A stretch of DNA of 64,000 bases from Haliclona indistincta (taxonomy: Eukaryota > Porifera > Demospongiae > Haplosclerida > Chalinidae), in the NCBI GenBank assembly GCA_964017065.1, contig OZ024791.1, forward strand, positions 1,920,430 through 1,984,429. The letters run 5' to 3'. The notes below the pieces were generated by a model. That model did no database searches. It was not told the origin of the DNA and worked only from the letters and a program-made list of their open reading frames with translations. This document shows positions 21,229-32,258 of the stretch, one piece after another. The translations under genes and the position numbers were made by a program. The stretch's first letter is position 1; each line of letters opens with the position of its first letter.

Positions 21229-23256
21229 ATGAGCAGTGTATGGAATTGGTTCTGGGGTTCCTCCAGCCAGACGATATCCTTTCATCTTAAAGGAAAGTTG
21301 GATAGCCTGGAGATACGTAAAGCCGTGATAGGCGCCGAGATTTCTCAGGGTGCTTTTGGACCGATCGTTGAAGTCAAATCTGGAAAAGAGAAAGTTGCTG
21401 GACAGAAACTGGACGATAAGCTGATCGTAGAGGTTAAAAAATCCCAGAAAGCTCTAATAGACAACTTTCCCTGTGAATGCACGCGTGTATACTGCCTCGA
21501 ACATGCCAACGTTGTCAAACTGCGCGGAGTGGTCATCAACGACACTTATTCGCTTCCGATTCTAGTCACAGAGCAGCTAGGATCCCCTCTCTCAGAGTAC
21601 TTACTCAAAGAGCATGCTAAACCGACGACTCAGATGAGCATTCTTCAAGACGTTGCTAATGGGTTACAGTATCTGCATTGCCTCCCAAACCCTGTGTTTC
21701 ATCTCTGTCTCACTCCTGAAAATGTTGTCATAAATCCCGATACCCTTCAGGCAAAGATTTGTAATCCTGGGGTTGTGAATCTAATGCAGCTCCCTCCTTC
21801 TTGGTGTCGCTCTAACTTGCCTCAAGCCAATTGCTTCTTGCCTGAGATGGAAGATACTAAACCTGACCCTTCCATTGATATATTTTCGTTTGGAGCAATG
21901 ATGATTCATGTCTTTCAACCTCAACCAGAACCAATCTGTCCTCCTGTTTTTTTCCAAGATCCGAATGACTCTAGCAAAGTAATAATGGATGCATTTGTCA
22001 CTGTTGACAAAGTAATGGCCAATGGAGCAAGTGCAGCCATTCTGTGCAGGGTTCTTGAGACCCACCCTATGTACAATCTTGTACAGAAATGTCTCATGAA
22101 ATTGTCCTCTGCTCGTCCTACAATTGTCAATGTTGTCAAAGAACTTGAACATGAGGTAATTAATTTTGATTAATCAAATTTTGTGTATTCATAAAGCCCT
22201 ATTTCTTTGCAGAATGACACAAAAATAAACAAAATGAATTTATGGGAAGAAGACATATCGAAAAAAACAAAAGCATGGCTCGAGGAGAGTAATTGCCTCA
22301 CCATAACAGTCATTGGCAGGACTGGTACTGGCAAAACATCTCTTATGAATGGCCTACTAGGCAAGAAGGTTGGTGAAGAAGGATTCAGCCTTACTCGGGG
22401 TACAACACATGTGAAAAGTTTTGAAGCAGAGGTAGAAGATGTTCGAGTGACAATATGGGATACACCTGGCCTTCAAGATGGTGAATGCAAAGATGAAGAG
22501 TATCTTCAGGAGATGATTAAAAGTGGTTGTGTTGACGCCAATCTCAAGGTCTACTGCATGTCTATGGCTAATCTCCGCTTTGACGAAAGTGAATTAAATG
22601 CTTTGAGCAAATTTACCACAGAAGTTGGTGTCAAGTTCTGGGATCGCTGTATGTTTGTTCTCACATTTGCCAATAGTTATGTTGGTCTGTGTCCTGTAAA
22701 GAAAGATCCAAAGGAGTGGTTGGATGCAAAGATAGGTGAATGGAAAAATCGCATTAAGTCTGAGCTCCGCAAGGTTGGTGTAGATGAAAGTGTAGTTAAA
22801 CAAATTTCGATTGTTCCAGCTGGCTATCATGCACCACTTCAAGGAAATCCTGATCCATGGAAACTACCAGGTATTGAGAACTGGTTCTACACATTTTGGT
22901 ATACATGTGCTGATGTTATGGATCCAGCAGCTCTTCCCGCTCTTGTCAAGGCAAATAGGCACCGTTTCAAAGAGAAAATAACTGGGAGTGATCTTAAAGA
23001 AACAATCGAAAATGTCCCTTTGCCAAGGTATCTTGAACAAGGAGCAATAGTTGCTGGAGCAGGGGCAGCAGGCATTGGTGGTGCTGCTGGAGTTGGTGCT
23101 TTAGTTGGCGCAATAGTTGGAGCAGTAGGAGGTCCTATTGGAGCTGCAGGAGGTGCCTTAGTTGGAGCTGAAGTAGGTGCAATAGTAGGGCTTGCAGCTG
23201 ATCCTATCCTGGTGTGGGGAGTTATGCGGTACAAGAAGCAAAAGCCAAGCTCATAA
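21229..23256 (+). CDS. Gene B: pseudokinase-GTPase fusion with glycine-zipper tail
   Basis: Exons 21229-22155 and 22213-23256, phase 0, 57-bp intron, 656 residues. I chose the ATG at 21229 because the N-terminal text (MSSVWNWFWGSSS) is kept in B', although an upstream in-frame region is open in both copies. The kinase-like domain has HLC for HRD (FHLCLTPENVVI) and NPG for DFG, so both catalytic aspartates are gone. The GTPase has P-loop GRTGTGKTS (344-352), DTPGLQDG and LTFAN. The C-terminus is a long Gly/Ala-rich stretch (GIGGAAGVGALVGAIVGAVG) that could form two membrane-packing helices, then a basic tail. It sits 185 bp after A on the same strand, and its intact copy B' is at 44916-46946. 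Confidence 0.88.
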
Positions 23257-24236
23257 TTGTTCGGATTCTTAACCTAAATGCATGAATTGTAGAAACACTA
23301 TTTTTTAAACAGGATGCAACTATTTTATATACTGTAGCTATAATGCCATGGCATGCATTTAAGTGGCATGTTATTGTACTTGCATTCTAAGTGTGTTGAT
23401 GGTTTAATGATGCTGTGAACAATTAATTATAGTTCATACGTGATAGTTTTTACAGCTGTCATAACAACACTGTAATAGTAATAATAGCAAAAATTTTTAA
23501 CGTGTTGTTCATTGTAGGTATGTGTGATGTCTCATACAGCTGTACTGTTCAAAAATCTGCTGAACTCAATATTCATGCCCTGGTTTGTCAGTACCAAATA
23601 CTGTTACAAGTGAAAAAATTGCTTAGTAGGGGAGCACTATACTGTGCTTCTTTATAAAAAGCCCTGCCAAGTGGGCCTCATGCATTCGCGCTAAGTTAAA
23701 CCAGATTCACATTTATGTCTTAACTTGTGTACCCTCACATAGAAATCTCTAATCATTTTATAAACTGGGATATCAGTGGATATAGATATACATACCTTGT
23801 ACACGTACCTGTGAGAACTCAATTTGGATGCAGCGAGAGTGTGCTATATACCTTATGACATTAACAATGCTCATGCATGCTTCATTCTTAAAAGCTTTCT
23901 ATAGCGCTGTTTTATTCCTCAACTTGCTAGTGCACTTTTAACATGTACGTCTTTTGAGGCCTGTAGGTTTTTCAGCTATCTCATCGATCGAAGCAGTTTT
24001 TGTAACTCTGTTTTGCCTTGAATGTGTGCGGTTCTTACTGCTTACAATTACGCACTTCAATAATAACATGAAATTAGCTTCTGATGCACTAAAATGTGTT
24101 TTTCTTAGTTGCATAATGAATACTGACATCACATGTGAATGGAATGAAAAACATAATCATTGCCTCTTTGCTCTCGCCCCCAATGCCGCTTTAGTGGGTG
24201 TCGGTTATCACGTGCGACACATTGATCATAGAGAAA
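23257..24236. other. Duplicated intergenic region between B and C
   Basis: Conserved with 46947-47897. A short frame at about 23516-23655 (CDVSYSCTVQKSA) is also open in the second copy, but with no splice context or homologue I recognise, so I do not call it a gene. It probably contains the 5' region of C. Confidence 0.5.
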
Positions 24237-25229
24237 ATGAACCTTGAACGCCGCTATATGGACGACCGAGTGGACGACGCAACGCCCGCCTTTGATAATG
24301 ATGATTATGAAGAAATCGATATACCAAAGATCTCATTCGTTATCGTTGGCAGAGCAGGAGTCGGCAAAACAGCACTGGCCAATGCTATTTCAAAAGAAGT
24401 CGTAGGGACAGAGTCGAGTGGGTTGGACGATGATTCAAAGGAGTTTCTCTATTATTCAACAAACCGTCAAGGGGAAAACTTGAAAATATGTGATTCTCCC
24501 GGTTTAAATGGTCATTTCAAAGACAGTTTTTTTTCTACACTAAAAGAAAAGGTTGGCCAGTGTGACGTCGTGATCTACTGTATGAGAATGGATGCTGTTC
24601 GCCTAGAACAGATTGACGTAGAGAACATCAGTCTCATTTCACAGAGTTTGGGAGTTAGCTTTTGGAACAAAACTGTTGTTGCGCTCACATTTGCCAACCT
24701 TGTCACTTGTCCTCCTAGCTATCAAGCTGACGATTCTAGCAAAGAAAGCTGGCTAGTTAAACGAGCACAGGATTGGAAATCAGAGTTTCGATCACGATTG
24801 TATAAAGCCGGCATACCAGAAGATGTTGTCGTCGGGATTCCACTAGTGCCAGTTGGTTACAACAAGCCAACCCTGTATTCCCCCAATCCGTGGAGTATTC
24901 CTTGTGATAAAAACTGGCTTCTAACCTTCATGAAGAGTGTGAACAAAAAATTGGGCAATGGAAAAATCTTTGCTGACTTGAGTAGTTTTGATTCTGAGAC
25001 AAGTTATAAAGAAGCGTTTTTTAACTTTGTGGCAGGCTCAGCATCACGTCTAAAAGTATCTACTGGAGTTGGTGCTGGTATTGGAGCAGGTGTTGGTGTA
25101 ATTGCTGGCGCGATGCTTAGTCCAGCTGTTGCAGCTGCTGGCGGAGTAGCTGGAGCAGTTAGTGGTGCTGCTTTTGTCTATACTTCTTTTTCGGCAGCCA
25201 CTGTTCAAAAGCACTCTTCTGTACAGTGA
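24237..25229 (+). CDS. Gene C: stand-alone AIG1/Toc-like GTPase with glycine-rich tail
   Basis: Single exon, 330 residues. The start MNLERRYMDD is conserved in C'. An acidic N-terminal segment precedes P-loop GRAGVGKTA (about 39-47), DSPGL and VALTFAN. The last 60 residues contain STGVGAGIGAGVGVIAGAML followed by AAAGGVAGAVSGAAFVY, a hydrophobic glycine-zipper-like region. It lacks the kinase-like domain of A and B but keeps the same core motifs (NPWSIP, with NPWQLP in A), so it is a divergent member of the same GTPase family. Confidence 0.87.
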   Translation: MNLERRYMDDRVDDATPAFDNDDYEEIDIPKISFVIVGRAGVGKTALANAISKEVVGTESSGLDDDSKEFLYYSTNRQGENLKICDSPGLNGHFKDSFFSTLKEKVGQCDVVIYCMRMDAVRLEQIDVENISLISQSLGVSFWNKTVVALTFANLVTCPPSYQADDSSKESWLVKRAQDWKSEFRSRLYKAGIPEDVVVGIPLVPVGYNKPTLYSPNPWSIPCDKNWLLTFMKSVNKKLGNGKIFADLSSFDSETSYKEAFFNFVAGSASRLKVSTGVGAGIGAGVGVIAGAMLSPAVAAAGGVAGAVSGAAFVYTSFSAATVQKHSSVQ

Positions 25230-25492
25230 ACATTGTGCATGATACATTTTGATACAATACGTTTATAATCACTCATTTTGCCCCATGTAAAGTGCATGCA
25301 TGTCACCGTAATCCATTATGCGTTATAAGGCTGACTTCAGCAATCTTGCACTCGTAAATAGATTGCGTGATGGGCTTAGCTAAGATAACAACAGGCAAAA
25401 AACTGAATAGTATGAAAATGAAGATATTGCATACTATATATTTCCTGAGTATGTAAAATCTGTTGTTAATAATATTATTATGTCAAAAACTA

Positions 25493-25580
25493 GTCTCGGC
25501 ACCAGACCACTCCTCTTCCGCTGTGACCACTCCTTTTCCGCTGTGCAGCGGTAGGGAAGTGGTCTGGGGACGAGACTAGT
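25493..25580. mobile_element. Small palindromic MITE with about 10-bp target duplication
   Basis: The arms agtctcggcaccagaccac and gtggtctggggacgagact are inverted. Both sides carry gtcaaaaact, which looks like a 10-bp target-site duplication. The copy in the second block (about 50413-50503) has lost the right flank in a deletion. Confidence 0.65.
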
Positions 25581-26697
25581 CAAAAACTCGTTCTATTGCC
25601 AGTTGGAATTAGTCCAGTAAATTTATTGAAAATAATTTGGGTGAACCTCACACTAATTGCAACAAAAACAAACTCAACTGCATTTGTTTCCTTAACATAT
25701 CCACATTCAATGATAAAAAGTCCTAAGGAATCTTATGAGAGGAAATGTGTGAAAATCACATTTACAATTTGACACTTAATAATCTGTATTTAAACAAGCC
25801 GTTTTATAGCTTATAGTTATTTCTAACCCAATAGCTCTTTTCCTTGGCTACCTTTTGAGACTAATAACAACTTTCTGAGACTATGTATAGATAAGATATG
25901 ACACAAAATATACAATTTTATCCATTTTCTAGACTAGAATGTGCTCTTTGAAAACAATGTGCTAATAATGAATGTGTTTGATCTTGTAATGTGTCCAAAT
26001 CTTCTAGTTTATTTCAAGCAAGTGGAGTGCTTGCACAGTCAGATATTGGCATAAAGCAGGCCTAAAGTATAGTGGTATTTGGCTTTCACAAGTTTGCTGG
26101 TGGGCATGTAGCATCTTGCAGCAGACTAGGGTCAAATACAAACGTGAGTATTCAATTACAAATAAAATACTCAGTACAAGGCTAAATAAAAATTCATGTA
26201 TTTTAACGCATAGTTATATATCATCAATGATGATTATACGCTTAAATACATGGATGGTTCAAATCTATTTCACCTCAACTTTGTCTCGTAGTACTGCATT
26301 TTCCTGATAATTGAAGGCACACGGTAAATTATGAAGCATGAGTTTGTAATGTCTACATGTATATTGTTACACTGAAATGAATCTGTTGTTTCACACCAAG
26401 TCTCACTGGCTTCTAGACAAAAGCATCATAGAGTCTTACAGTGTTTGACACACATACGTAAGACTCATGAAATACTGTCGAAAGGTATAGAGGTCAAATA
26501 ATTGTTTCACATCCCAAAACGCGCACTCATGCATAAGAATGGCATGGGCAAGCCTATAAATCTTCTAATGCAAGCTTCATACTAGATGAGGGGTAGCTCC
26601 TGGTAAGTAGCACACTTTTGATAATAATATACATCTCCTTAATTCATGCATGTTGTGTCTCATCAGCTCTTTACTGAGCACAACATACATTGGTTTA

Positions 26698-26852
26698 TTT
26701 TCTTGGCATGTAGACCTATTTGCCATTGGTGGTGACAGCTAGGTTGTAGACATCGTTGTTCTTGGCATGTATTTGCCATTGGTGGTGACAGCTAGGTTGT
26801 AGACATCGTTGTTCTTGGCATGTATTTGCCATTGGTGGTGACAGGTTGTAGA
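26698..26852. repeat. 53-bp minisatellite, three units
   Basis: Repeats of ttcttggcatgtatttgcc, attggtggtgacagctag and gttgtagacatcgttg. The corresponding arrays have three units at 51372-51525 and two at 53243-53345, so unit number varies between duplicate blocks. Confidence 0.85.
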
Positions 26853-27429
26853 CATCTCAATTCCTCTAGTTTGTATTCAGTGCATTGGCAATGTCAGACA
26901 TTTCTGTATGTTTGATTAGGAATCCTTAGACATAAATTTGTTATAGTGTCTTAGGTAACCTAACAGCTAGTGCCCTTGGTCTACTAGCAAGATAGCTATA
27001 GACATGCACCTCCCATTCCATAATGAAAGGAAGTACTCACCAGGCGGCCAACTCTTTACACTAATAATTTTGCTATATTTAATGCAAACACAATTGAAGT
27101 GTCAACATGAATAAAAATTGTTTGGTTTCACATTATTATTAATTTTGTCTCTCCAGGAGGGTTCTATTATATGATTATGCTAATTAGCCTTTATAGCAAG
27201 CAGATGATAATGGTACTTATAGTGGCTAGTGTTGAATGAAAACTAGTAATAATTATCATAATGACATCCTGATGACATCATTTTTATATATCAAAGACAA
27301 GAATTGGTAATAATTAACTTAAGCACCTCATTAAGTGTGAAAATGTAATTTCAAGACTTTCCCCTCATAGAATTTCTTACGACTTATTATGTTAAAGAGT
27401 ATGCTAATAAGTGTACAAAACAAGTGAAA

Positions 27430-28030
27430 TCGATCGATCAGTGCACGGCATAAAATGAATTTATGAACTTTTAGTTCATAAGCGATCTTATGAGCAATTG
27501 GTTTGTGAGGTTGCAAGAGTATATGCATGCTCTTTCCTGCCCTTGGTTTTTTGCACTGGTTGAATGGACATGCAATCAAGCTAAAAATAATTTTTCTACA
27601 AGCATTGACGTCTTGCCAGCCTAATCTCAGAAAGTACAGATCGCATATTCCATCGCATTTGCTTGGTTTGGGACTTGCCTGTCATTCTTCCTGTTGAGAT
27701 CTATTCAGGGGCAAAATAATTATCTTCTAAAGGAAGATCTGTTCTTGGCGATTTGCCTTATTTGAAGCTGGCCTCCACATCTGCCTCTCACCTTTATTTC
27801 TCTATCATAACTATTAAATTCTAATTATTATTATTGTTTACGTTGACAGTGCTCTGTATACAATGTCCCAGCAGAAGGTGACCTTACAGGAGTCTTGCAG
27901 CCTAAAAAATATGACAAATTCCTTTCTCATGTGATGCTAGTATTCATGGACAATGAATTCGTTTGTTATCACGTTATTTGCCCTCTCGGTAACGAGAACA
28001 GCATTTATTGAGCGATACATTTTTATGGTG
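27430..28030. repeat. Duplicated upstream region of gene A, copy 2 (partial)
   Basis: Matches 17560-18130 and 38965-39560 with small indels, but lacks the first half present at 17040-17560. It lies upstream of the A2 pseudogene. Confidence 0.85.
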
Positions 28031-28151
28031 GCGCCGCGATGTCGTGCGTATACGGGATTCACTACTAAGTTCACACGTTTTGAAACCGTTGCCATGGCAA
28101 TCACGTGACAACTAAATGCTAAACCCGAAACCCTAAAAACCTTCTCCTAAC

Positions 28152-28345
28152 TGCGCAAAGTCGGGAGGGTCGTCCTAAACCGGGCCTTCGGCCCTTGGTA
28201 AGCCTAAGGATCGTCGGGAGGGTCGTCTTAAACCGGGCCTTCGGCCCTCGCTAAAGATCGTCGAGAGGGGCGTCCTAAACAGGGCCTTCGGCCCTAGCTA
28301 AGAATTGTCGTTCTAAACAGGGCCTCTGGCCCTCACAAAAGATCC
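28152..28345. repeat. GC-rich minisatellite, inverted array
   Basis: Same unit as 18570-18760 in the opposite orientation, with gggccttcggccc cores separated by aggatcgtcgggagggtcgt. Confidence 0.8.
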
Positions 28346-28419
28346 TCTAGAGTGTTACAAATAGCTAAAAAAAACTTATGTTTTGTGAGAAAAAAAAACA
28401 CAAAAAAGAAGTATATTGC

Positions 28420-28625
28420 GAGTACCGAACCGTGAACGTCTGCACTACAGCGGTTTTCACGCTTCTTGCAAAATTCAATTCGTAAAGCGTGAACCGTACA
28501 TTATCAGCAAATAATGTATAGTGCACGCTTCACGGTTTACGAATCGAATTTTGCACGGTGAAGAAGTGTGAAAACCGCTGTACAAGCCACCGTACTAAAC
28601 CGCTGAGCCAACCAAACCTGCTGAT
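28420..28625 (-). mobile_element. tRNA-derived SINE head interrupted by a hairpin insertion
   Basis: Box A (tggctcagcgg on the - strand, about 28600-28612) and a degenerate box B (ggttcggta, about 28421-28431) are separated by a palindrome at 28447-28587 whose arms share tacagcggttttcac and aattcgtaaa. The hairpin has inserted into the tRNA-like body. Confidence 0.55.
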
Positions 28626-28639
28626 CAGTCCTGGCTAAC

Positions 28640-29515
28640 AAGCCTTTATAGTTAGGGTCCGCAATGAAAAAAACGAGTGTTACAGATTCAGCGGGATTAC
28701 GTCTCAGCGTGTAAAGTGGGTTGACCCGAACATAGAACAGGTAAAGAGAGAAGCGCCAAGTCCTTCCTTTTTGCAGGAAAAACAAAAAGACTTAAAATAA
28801 CGTGGGCGGAGCTAGCCAATCGCAATTAAAATGCTTTTTATTCGAACAACATTCAACGCCGAAGCTTAGTGATGTTCGTAAAGACGCTCAAGATCATACT
28901 TTCAAGAATTCCGAGGTCTAATTATAATTATAATCTGCTTATATTTAACTAAGTTAGGTGACAATGTTTTATGAGTTTTATGACGTTTATGCATTTCCTT
29001 CCATCTGGCTCAAACATTTTAAACATTTTTTGAGCCAGATGGAAGGAAGCATGTAAAGTTTATAACATTTGCTGTGCAGATACATTGTCACCTAACTTAG
29101 TTAAATCTGCAATAGGGTTGCTGCAGCACAATGTACAAAAGCGCTCGAGCCCAAAGAGTATTTTCTCGCAGTCTCGGGAGCCCCGCCCCCTTTCAGATTA
29201 TGACCTGGAAACAACACACGAAGGACGCTGCGACGTCGAAGACCTCGGAATTCTTGAAAGCATGATCCTGAGCGTCTTTACCAACATCACTAAGCTTCGG
29301 CGTTGAATGTTGTTCGAATAAAAAGCATTTTAATTGCGATTGGCTAGCTCCGCCCACGTTTTTTAAGTATTTTTGTTTTTTCCTGCAAAAAGGAAGGACT
29401 TGGCGCTTCTCTCTTTACCTGTTCTATGTTCGTGTCAACCCACTCTACACGCTGAGACGCAATCCCGCTGAATCTGTGACAGTCGATTTTTTCATTGCGG
29501 ACCCTATTATAGTGA
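28640..29515. mobile_element. Foldback element with about 280-bp arms
   Basis: The left arm at 28640-28925 and right arm at 29245-29515 are near-perfect inverted copies (for example ccaatcgcaattaaaatgc and gcattttaattgcgattgg; the cttccttttt/aaaaaggaag blocks also pair). The centre holds another palindrome (28938-29108, ctaagttaggtgacaatg arms) and about 135 bp of unique sequence. A short open frame crosses the centre, but most of it is arm sequence. Confidence 0.8.
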
Positions 29516-29777
29516 TTCAGTACGCGCGCACGTAAGGCGGCTTGTGCACGTGACATACCGTGACGCCATTGTTTCAAAACGGGTGAACTTAGTGAACCCC
29601 GTGCGTATACTTGGTTTCGCGTGATAGATGGAATGTTCGCGCTGAATAAAATTATAGATTGTGTCTATTGACACCAATTCGTTGGTGTCAATAACGGCCA
29701 CCAAAATGCTATTGACATCAACCTAAACCTTCGGTGTCAACTATAAATGCTTATTTGTAGCATTCATTGGCCAGCAG

Positions 29778-29849
29778 GTTCCAGTGGCTCAGCGGTATAC
29801 TAGTACGGTGGCTAGTAATGCAATCGTTCAGGGTTCGATTCTCGGTATA
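29778..29849 (+). mobile_element. tRNA-derived SINE head
   Basis: Box A tggctcagcgg (29785-29795) and box B ggttcgattct (29832-29842). It is the same head as at 18465, followed by a T-rich run and the GC-rich minisatellite, so head and minisatellite travel together. Confidence 0.6.
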
Positions 29850-29914
29850 AGCATTTTTTGTTGTTTTTTTTTGCAGAAAACTTCAGTTTTTATTAGCTGC
29901 TATGTTTTTAGCTC

Positions 29915-30125
29915 GAAGATCCTTAGTGAGGGCCAGAGGCCCTGTTTAGAACGACCCTCCCGACGATCCTTAGGCTTACCAAGGGCCGAAGGCCCGGGTT
30001 AGGACAACCCTCCTGACGATCCTTAGGCTTACCAAGGGCCGAAGGTCCGGGTTAGGACGACCCTCCCGACGATCCTTAGGCTTACCAAGGGCCGAAGGCC
30101 CGGGTTAGGACGACCCTCCCCACTT
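29915..30125. repeat. GC-rich minisatellite
   Basis: Four near-identical units of about 53 bp: gacgatccttaggcttacc, aagggccgaaggcccggg and ttaggacgaccctccc. Confidence 0.85.
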
Positions 30126-30244
30126 TGCACAATTAGGAGAAGGTTTTTTTTAGGGTTTTGGGTTTAGGATTTAGGTTGGTGTCAATAGCGTTTCGGTGGC
30201 CATTGTTGACACCAACGATTGGTGTCAATAGACACAGCCAAAAT

Positions 30245-30465
30245 TATAACGTTCGAGAAATACGTGCTATGACGAGGTGACCGCGCCTACTGTTGGACAG
30301 ACGGATGAATTTCGCTGGAGTATACAGTTCCACTGTCAGCTTCGTATACTTTCGCGAAATTCAATTCATTCGTGGACCCTGTCCAACAATAGGCAATCCC
30401 CAGTCACCTCGTCATAGCGCGTTTTTCTCATTATATTCAACGCGAACATTCCATCGCCTCCGTCG
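30245..30465. mobile_element. Palindromic MITE upstream of A2
   Basis: Shares the gctatgacgagg / cctcgtcatagcgcg arms with 18859-19006, with extra central sequence. It precedes the A2 pseudogene by about 100 bp, the same relation as in A. Confidence 0.7.
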
Positions 30466-30563
30466 TGAAACCAAGTATATTTAATAGGCCTATACGCGCG
30501 CTAGTAACCCGAATCCGGCGTACTTAACAGCTAGGAGCCCATTCAGGGCTTATTACTGCAACT

Positions 30564-31585
30564 ATGGAAGTTAACCTTTCGACTGAACTGAAAGATCTTA
30601 CGTTAGATCATGTAGAAATTCAGGAGAAATTAGGTGAAGGCACTTTTGGATTGGTAAACGCCGTGACTTTCAAGCAAAGGGATGGGTCGGGTCGTTCACT
30701 CTGGGAGTAGGGAAGCAGTTGGTACGTAGGACAGTCAACCAAGAAATGGGAGACAAAATAAAATTTCTGTTCCAACTAAAGCACAGCAACATCGCACAAC
30801 TGTATGGACTATACTTTGTGTCCCATACTGCCCTTCCTGTACTAGTTACGGAGCGCCTGCAGATCCCTTTGGAAAACTACCTGCAGACGAGATCGTCAGA
30901 CGACGGCGTAGACAAGCTGCACATTTTGAACAACGTGGCTTCTGCAATATTGTATCTCCACAGTCAACAACCATCAATAGTGCACGGTCATCTCACGTCC
31001 CACAACGTTCTTGTCGTGGAAATTAACTCCAAGGTGACAGCCAAGATCACCGACACTGGACTCCCCGCCCTGTTACAAGTCACACCCCAGGACTATGCTC
31101 AAAGATGCCCAAGTGCTCGCGTGTATCTACCACCAGAAGCATTAGCTGGAGATGTTTGTCTTTTTCCTGCTGCAGACGTGTTTGCATTTGGAGTTCTGAT
31201 GGTACGTGTGCTTTTGCACCGTATACAACTCCCTGAAACAGCTCCTGTTTTCGAACTGAACTCTGGCAAAATTGTGCTTACTGCCGAAGCACAAGAATCT
31301 TCTTACATAGTTTCCTTATTATCAAACCATCCTCAGTATCCTCTGTTGCAGAAGTGCCTTTCCAAGTCATTGAATCGACGTCCCGAAGCATCTGAATTAC
31401 AAGAGCCACTTCAAATTGAGTAGGTTAGACAATAGCTTCTGCTATATTTATAGCTGTACATGTCTTTGTGATACAGTGTACTTCAAAGCTAAAGACATGG
31501 CATGAGGAAACAAGAGAAGAGGCCAAAGAATGGATCGATGAGATCAACTCTCTCTCCATCATGGTAACCGGGCGAACAGGTTCTG
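30564..31585 (+). pseudogene. A2: truncated and frameshifted copy of gene A
   Basis: Aligns with A from its start codon. Four lesions are visible. The myristoylation glycine is changed (MEVNLST instead of MGVNLST). A 5-bp duplication (gggtcgggtcg, about 30684-30694) shifts the frame before the kinase lysine. The last kinase codon before the intron is TAG instead of CAG. The GTPase exon stops in the P-loop at about 31585, where unrelated sequence begins. Downstream of the frameshift the kinase frame is otherwise open (30719-31423), so decay is recent. Confidence 0.9.
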
Positions 31586-32036
31586 CAGTAAACGCGCTGT
31601 ACACCTGTTGTGACCATGCAAATGTTACGAACGAGCTACTGAACGTAATGGTTGTAAGTAAGAATGCTAGAGCTGGCTTGTACGCTCGACTTTGTAACTT
31701 AGGTTGTAAACACGGTACAGAAAGTGTCTATGCTTTGCCTGCTTTCATTGGCGCTTGAATAAGATGTCATGGTTTAATTTTTAAGCTGACCGAAGGTTGC
31801 TTCTTCCGCCGATTTTGTGAGCTAGATCGATAAAGAAAACAGCACACTGACTGCCGCCATTTGTTACTAATTAACACGTGAAAATGTGACATAATTTAAA
31901 TTCCACTGGTACAACTGATTGGTACTGAAGCGACCAGACCCTTTCCTGTTAATGCGAAAGGGGCGGGTATCCAGACTACGCCCTCTCCGTTGCACCCGTG
32001 CCCATCCGCCTTTCTCTCTCTCTCTCCCTCCCTCTC

Positions 32037-32100
<64 letters not shown>

Positions 32101-32127
32101 CCTCCCTCCCTCCCTCCCTCCCTCCCT

Positions 32128-32178
<51 letters not shown>

Positions 32179-32258
32179 ACCCCCCTCGCCCGGGGCATCC
32201 CCCAGGTCCTGGTGGCAGCCCGCCGGCTCACTCACAGACATGTTCAGCTCAACATGTT
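31586..32258. other. Sequence replacing the A2 GTPase, with TC-rich microsatellite
   Basis: About 400 bp of unrecognised sequence is followed at about 32010-32175 by (TC)n and (CCCT)n microsatellite DNA. The Ser/Leu/Pro repeat frames over the microsatellite are artefacts. The 5' end of the DIRS-type element probably lies in this stretch, but I could not place it. Confidence 0.5.

Larger units (their letters stand above)
25230..27429. repeat. Duplicated non-coding block downstream of C, copy 1
   Basis: Closely matched by 48891-49037, 49747-49831 and 50394-52280 downstream of C', and in part by 52932-54100. It contains a 10-bp-flanked hairpin element (25493-25580) and a 53-bp minisatellite (26698-26852). 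No long coding frame is seen. Its strong conservation may simply reflect recent duplication. Confidence 0.7.
28029..29615. mobile_element. 1.6-kb foldback element with nested hairpins
   Basis: The outer arms carry cgtgcgtatacggg and agttcacacgttttgaaac, mirrored near 29568-29612 as gtttcaaaacgggtgaactt and cccgtgcgtatac. Inside lie an inverted GC-rich minisatellite, a disrupted tRNA-like SINE and a second foldback (28640-29515). Confidence 0.7.
29656..30238. mobile_element. Foldback element with TIR tgtctattgacaccaa
   Basis: The left arm, from tgtctattgacaccaattcg, and right arm, ending gattggtgtcaatagacaca, are inverted over about 70 bp. It encloses a tRNA-like SINE (29778-29849) and the GC-rich minisatellite (29915-30125). 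Confidence 0.75.

Noticed and set aside
23516..23655. Possible exon with CDVSYSCTVQKSA, also open at about 47204-47326
   Set aside because: It is conserved only because the region is duplicated. There is no splice context, and the frame end differs between copies.
29915..30125. CRISPR-like array
   Set aside because: The units are contiguous with no unique spacers, and the context is eukaryotic. It is a minisatellite.
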